Positions 61,096 to 64,000 of a DNA stretch of 64,000 nt are shown piece by piece. The stretch spans positions 1 through 64,000 of the forward strand of contig JAZQKZ010000031.1 in NCBI GenBank assembly GCA_045542415.1. The letters are read 5' to 3'. The DNA is from UMGS1958 sp045542415 (GTDB lineage: Bacteria > Bacillota > Clostridia > UBA1381). Both the position numbers and the translations under genes were made by a program. The notes under the pieces were generated by a model. It worked only from the letters and a program-made list of their open reading frames with translations, was not told where the DNA came from and ran no database searches. The first letter of the stretch is position 1. Every line of letters begins with the position of its first letter.

Positions 61096-62982
61096 TTACT
61101 TCTTCACAATTGCCTTAAACTTACATGTAGCCATACAAGCACCGCACTTCACGCACTTTTCCGGATCAATCTGATAAGCCGGCAATTTTTTACCCGGAGC
61201 TGTATAGTCCGTCTTTTGGATACAGTCAGCAGGACATGCTCTTGCACACATACCGCAGCCAAAGCACTGATTCTGAACAATTGTATATTTCATAAGCTTC
61301 TTACATACCTTTGCCGGACATCTCTTTTCTACAATATGTGCGATATATTCGTCTCTGAAATGTGTCAGAGTTGAGATAACCGGATTAGCCGCTGTCTGTC
61401 CGAGTGCACACAGTGAATTTGCCTGTACGGAACGACCAAGCTCTTCAAGCTCTTCAAGATCCTGCATAGTACCTCTGCCCTCAGTAATGCGTGTAAGAAT
61501 TTCAAGCATTCTCTTTGTACCGATACGGCACGGTGAACACTTTCCGCACGATTCATCACAGATAAATTCCATATAGAACTTTGCAACGTCAACCATACAG
61601 TTGTCCTCGTCCATAACAATAGCACCGCCTGAACCCATCATTGATCCCTTTGCAACCAGATTATCGAAATCAATCGGCTCATCAAGGTACTCCGCCGTGA
61701 GACATCCTCCCGACGGGCCGCCTGTCTGGATAGCCTTAAATTCCTTACCGTCAGGGATACCGCCGCCTACAGTATATATAAGCTCACGCAATGTTGTACC
61801 CATAGGAATTTCCACAAGTCCTACATTGTTGATTTTACCGCCAAGTGCAAATACCTTTGTACCCTTTGAATTTTCTGTTCCGCAGCTTGCAAATACTTCT
61901 GCACCCTCACGCAATATGTACGGAACACATGCAAGCGTTTCAACATTATTAACTATTGTCGGCTTCTGCCACAAACCCTTTACTGCCGGGAACGGCGGAC
62001 GCGGACGCGGCATTCCTCGCTTACCCTCTATTGAGTTGAGCAATGCTGTTTCTTCACCGCACACAAATGCTCCTGCACCAAGACGTATATGTGCCTGGAA
62101 ATTGAAGCCTGTACCTAAAATGTTTTCACCTAAAAGACCGTATTTATTCATCTGCTCAATAGCCATACGCAGACGGTTAACCGCAATCGGATACTCAGCG
62201 CGGACATAGAAATATCCCTCAGATGCACCGATAGCATAGCCGGCAATCATCATACCCTCTAAAACAGCAAACGGATTTCCCTCTAAAATTGAACGGTCCA
62301 TAAATGCACCCGGGTCACCCTCGTCACCGTTACATACCACATATTTCTGATCCGCAGCGTTAGCATATGCAAACGACCATTTTCTTCCCGTCGGGAAGCC
62401 TGCACCGCCTCTGCCTCTCAGGCCTGCTTTAAGAACCTCGTCAATAACCTCCTTGGGTTCCATTGACAATGCACGCTTCAAGCCCTGGAATGCTCCTTGA
62501 CCGAGTGCTTCATCAATATCCTCCGGATTAATAACACCGCAGCCATGTAAGGCTATTCTCTTCTGACTTTTATAGAATGTGATATCATCCTGCTTTACAA
62601 CAGTCTCCTTAGTTGCCGGATCTACATAAAGCAGTCTCTCAACAATTTCACCGTTTAAGATATCCTTCTCAAAGATTTCCGTAACGTCATCAATACTTAC
62701 CATACGGTATAAGGTGTCCTCAGGGAAAATCTTAACAAACGGTCCCTGCGAACAGAAGCCGAAGCAACCTACTATATTTACTGTAACCTTATCGCCGATA
62801 TTGTTTTCTGCAATCAGCTGCTCAAACTTCTCCTTAATCTGCATGGAGTTTGATGAGAGACATCCTGTACCTCCGCAAAGAAGAATTGCACGCTTACCGT
62901 TGGAGCCGTCGTGCTTACTTTCAAAGGCATCCGTACAGACGCAAATCTTCGCATTTAATTCCTCAAATGTTTTTGTTTTCAT
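61096..62982 (-). CDS. hydB: Hydrogenase NADH-binding subunit, NuoF-like
   Basis: A 628-residue flavoprotein subunit of a bifurcating hydrogenase. An N-terminal thioredoxin-like [2Fe-2S] domain (LCGGTGCLSS, CFGFCSQGP) precedes the FMN/NAD fold (GLRGRGGAGFPTGRKW, CNGDEGDPGAFMDR), the SLBB region, the [4Fe-4S] motif CGKCSPCRIG and a C-terminal two-cluster ferredoxin (CFGCGMCARAC, CVKCGACMATC). This order is the HydB/NuoF type. Its start overlaps the hydC stop by one base, with the ribosome site inside hydC. Confidence 0.94.
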   Translation of the reverse strand: MKTKTFEELNAKICVCTDAFESKHDGSNGKRAILLCGGTGCLSSNSMQIKEKFEQLIAENNIGDKVTVNIVGCFGFCSQGPFVKIFPEDTLYRMVSIDDVTEIFEKDILNGEIVERLLYVDPATKETVVKQDDITFYKSQKRIALHGCGVINPEDIDEALGQGAFQGLKRALSMEPKEVIDEVLKAGLRGRGGAGFPTGRKWSFAYANAADQKYVVCNGDEGDPGAFMDRSILEGNPFAVLEGMMIAGYAIGASEGYFYVRAEYPIAVNRLRMAIEQMNKYGLLGENILGTGFNFQAHIRLGAGAFVCGEETALLNSIEGKRGMPRPRPPFPAVKGLWQKPTIVNNVETLACVPYILREGAEVFASCGTENSKGTKVFALGGKINNVGLVEIPMGTTLRELIYTVGGGIPDGKEFKAIQTGGPSGGCLTAEYLDEPIDFDNLVAKGSMMGSGGAIVMDEDNCMVDVAKFYMEFICDESCGKCSPCRIGTKRMLEILTRITEGRGTMQDLEELEELGRSVQANSLCALGQTAANPVISTLTHFRDEYIAHIVEKRCPAKVCKKLMKYTIVQNQCFGCGMCARACPADCIQKTDYTAPGKKLPAYQIDPEKCVKCGACMATCKFKAIVKK

Positions 62983-63470
62983 CAGTGTGCACCTCCAAGA
63001 TTACGATATTCTTCAATAACATGAGCAACCATATCAACTGTCATCTTAGGATATACTGTTCCGTTGATAGTAATAGCCGGTGCAATACCACACGCTCCTA
63101 TACAACGCAATGCATCAATGGTAAACATTCCGTCCTTTGTTGTTTCTCCCGGAGCAATACCAAGTATCTCCGAAAACTTGTCAATAATCTGCTGCGCTCC
63201 CTTTACATAACAAGCAGTTCTCATACAACATCCTATTACATACTTGCCCTTCGGTTCAAGAGAAAAGAACGAATAAAAGGTAACAACACCGTAAATTTCT
63301 GCTACCGAGATTCCTGTTTTCTCAGATACAATTTCCTGTACATCCAGCGGAATATATCCGTACTCATTCTGGATGTCACTCAAAATCATCATAAGCGGTG
63401 TTTTTTCGTTTGCATATCTGTCACAGATTTCGCAAATGGTTTTAATACCCACTTCATTGATACGAGCCAT
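62982..63470 (-). CDS. hydC: Hydrogenase [2Fe-2S] subunit, NuoE-like
   Basis: A 162-residue thioredoxin-fold ferredoxin subunit. The four cluster Cys are in CMRTAC and CIGACGIAP. The helical N-terminus (MILSDIQNEYGYIPLDVQEI) is typical of NuoE. It probably passes electrons between the flavin of HydB and HydA. The start follows TAGGAGG. First gene of hydCBA. Confidence 0.94.
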   Translation of the reverse strand: MARINEVGIKTICEICDRYANEKTPLMMILSDIQNEYGYIPLDVQEIVSEKTGISVAEIYGVVTFYSFFSLEPKGKYVIGCCMRTACYVKGAQQIIDKFSEILGIAPGETTKDGMFTIDALRCIGACGIAPAITINGTVYPKMTVDMVAHVIEEYRNLGGAH

Positions 63471-63835
63471 ATAATAATCCTCCTAAGTATATATTTTTAT
63501 CTGCCGTACCCTTATGTACAGCTCCGTTAAATGTATTATGCCGTCTTTACTGCTTATACGGTAAAACCCAACAAATACTATATTAATATAATCATACTAT
63601 ATTTTCATAAAAAATGCAAGCAAATTTGGCAAATTTTTACCAATAAATCACGAAAATTATGTTGTCCTCTGCTAACCACTAAGCCTTGCCTAAAAAACAC
63701 AAGGAAATCTTCACAAAAAGCCATTTGCATACGAATATATGTTAATTAATATGTCCCGGTATTTTCAATTCCGCCTTCAAATTTAATTTTTCATATATAC
63801 AACAACTAAAGTTGTCAAATAGTCAGATTTTTCTG
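63471..63835. other. AT-rich intergenic region upstream of hydC
   Basis: This 365-base stretch contains no credible gene. It must hold the hydCBA promoter; several AT-rich -10-like stretches lie near 63580-63600 on the minus strand but none is convincing. I looked for an inverted TTGTTAA..TTAACAA Rex-type site and did not find one. A 5-base-arm repeat, ACAAC-TAAA-GTTGT (63802-63815), stands just before the next promoter and could be an operator. Confidence 0.5.
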
Positions 63836-63864
63836 TTTACTTTTTTTTCAAAATAATATATAAT
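63836..63864 (+). promoter_or_regulatory. SigmaA promoter of the last gene
   Basis: TTTACT (63836-63841) and TATAAT (63859-63864) are 17 bases apart, 21 bases before the start codon at 63886. The repeat ACAAC-TAAA-GTTGT lies 20 bases upstream of the -35 box. Confidence 0.65.
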
Positions 63865-63885
63865 AAACTAAAAGGAGAATGAGCT

Positions 63886-64000
63886 ATGGAAGTACATAAC
63901 CAAAATCAGATTTTTAATCAATATATTTCAAAATTGCAGACAGAGTTCATATTAATAGATCATGGGCTTTGTCCCGACTGGTCAAGGGGACCTCACCGTC
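63886..64000 (+). CDS. Start of a possible AraC-type regulator (partial)
   Basis: The first 38 residues of a protein running off the right edge, behind GGAG with eight bases of spacing. FILIDHGLCPDWSRGPHR resembles the N-terminal sensor part of some AraC-family regulators, where an Asp-Trp pair is followed by a His-Arg. Too little is visible for a firm call. Confidence 0.4.
   Translation, partial: MEVHNQNQIFNQYISKLQTEFILIDHGLCPDWSRGPHR

Noticed and set aside
63471..63835. Rex operator upstream of hydCBA
   Set aside because: No sequence close to TTGTTAA-N4-TTAACAA was found by eye; redox control remains possible but is not supported here.

Overview
The window looks like a chromosome segment of a spore-forming, strictly anaerobic member of the Bacillota, class Clostridia, probably an uncharacterised gut species. 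Supporting this are a complete eight-gene spoIIIA operon, a SpoIIQ-like LytM peptidase, a cotJABC operon, an Asp23 protein, a MecA-like adaptor, an [FeFe]-hydrogenase with its maturases, strong Shine-Dalgarno sites, moderate-to-low GC and many secreted plant-polysaccharide enzymes. The species cannot be named from the sequence.

Layout. (1) 1-141: outer end of an IS3-like insertion sequence. (2) 180-6541, minus strand: spoIIIAA-AH behind a SigmaE-type promoter, then asp23, rnhB and yraN. (3) 6554-8344: mecA-like adaptor and spoIIQ-like peptidase. (4) 8349-13892: GH35 beta-galactosidase and a Cthe_2159-type carbohydrate-binding protein. (5) 14238-18869: tig, clpP, clpX, lysA. (6) 19117-20914: a slipin gene preceded by two apparently unannotated structured RNAs, one large with a tRNA-like core in permuted order. 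(7) 20996-22896: YczE-type membrane protein and cotJABC.

(8) 22789-39500 is the most unusual part. The 3' end of cotJC with its terminator recurs at three further places (33229, 37773 and 39389), always in the same orientation. These copies divide the region into three blocks: a 10-kb block of secreted glycosidases (GH27, an SLH-rhodanese fusion, a GH39-like giant), a 4-kb block of small immunity-like genes, and a 1.2-kb block holding a near-duplicate of one of them. Two copies also carry an identical 17-spaced promoter after the terminator, so each boundary ends one block and starts the next. This resembles stacked integration or cassette exchange at the 3' end of a spore-coat gene.

(9) 39654-43043: multi-modular pectate lyase. 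(10) 43057-45215: decayed toxin/immunity-like minigenes with short direct repeats. (11) 45223-46918: deformylase-like protein, TIGR04076 protein and an AraC regulator. (12) 47055-55142: a 2695-residue secreted protein with four separate esterase domains, divergent from the AraC gene. (13) 55441-63470: hydEGF (plus) facing hydCBA (minus), a complete set for making and using an electron-bifurcating [FeFe]-hydrogenase. The window ends in the start of another gene, possibly an AraC-type regulator.

How the parts fit: the secreted enzymes would attack pectin- and galactan-rich cell walls and their acetyl decorations, and the hydrogenase would dispose of the fermentation electrons. Five of the secreted proteins share a small recurring domain ending in a Phe/Val-x-Trp-(Asp/Asn) motif. 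Two genes, spoIIIAF and the GH27 gene, have AUA exactly where the start codon should be.
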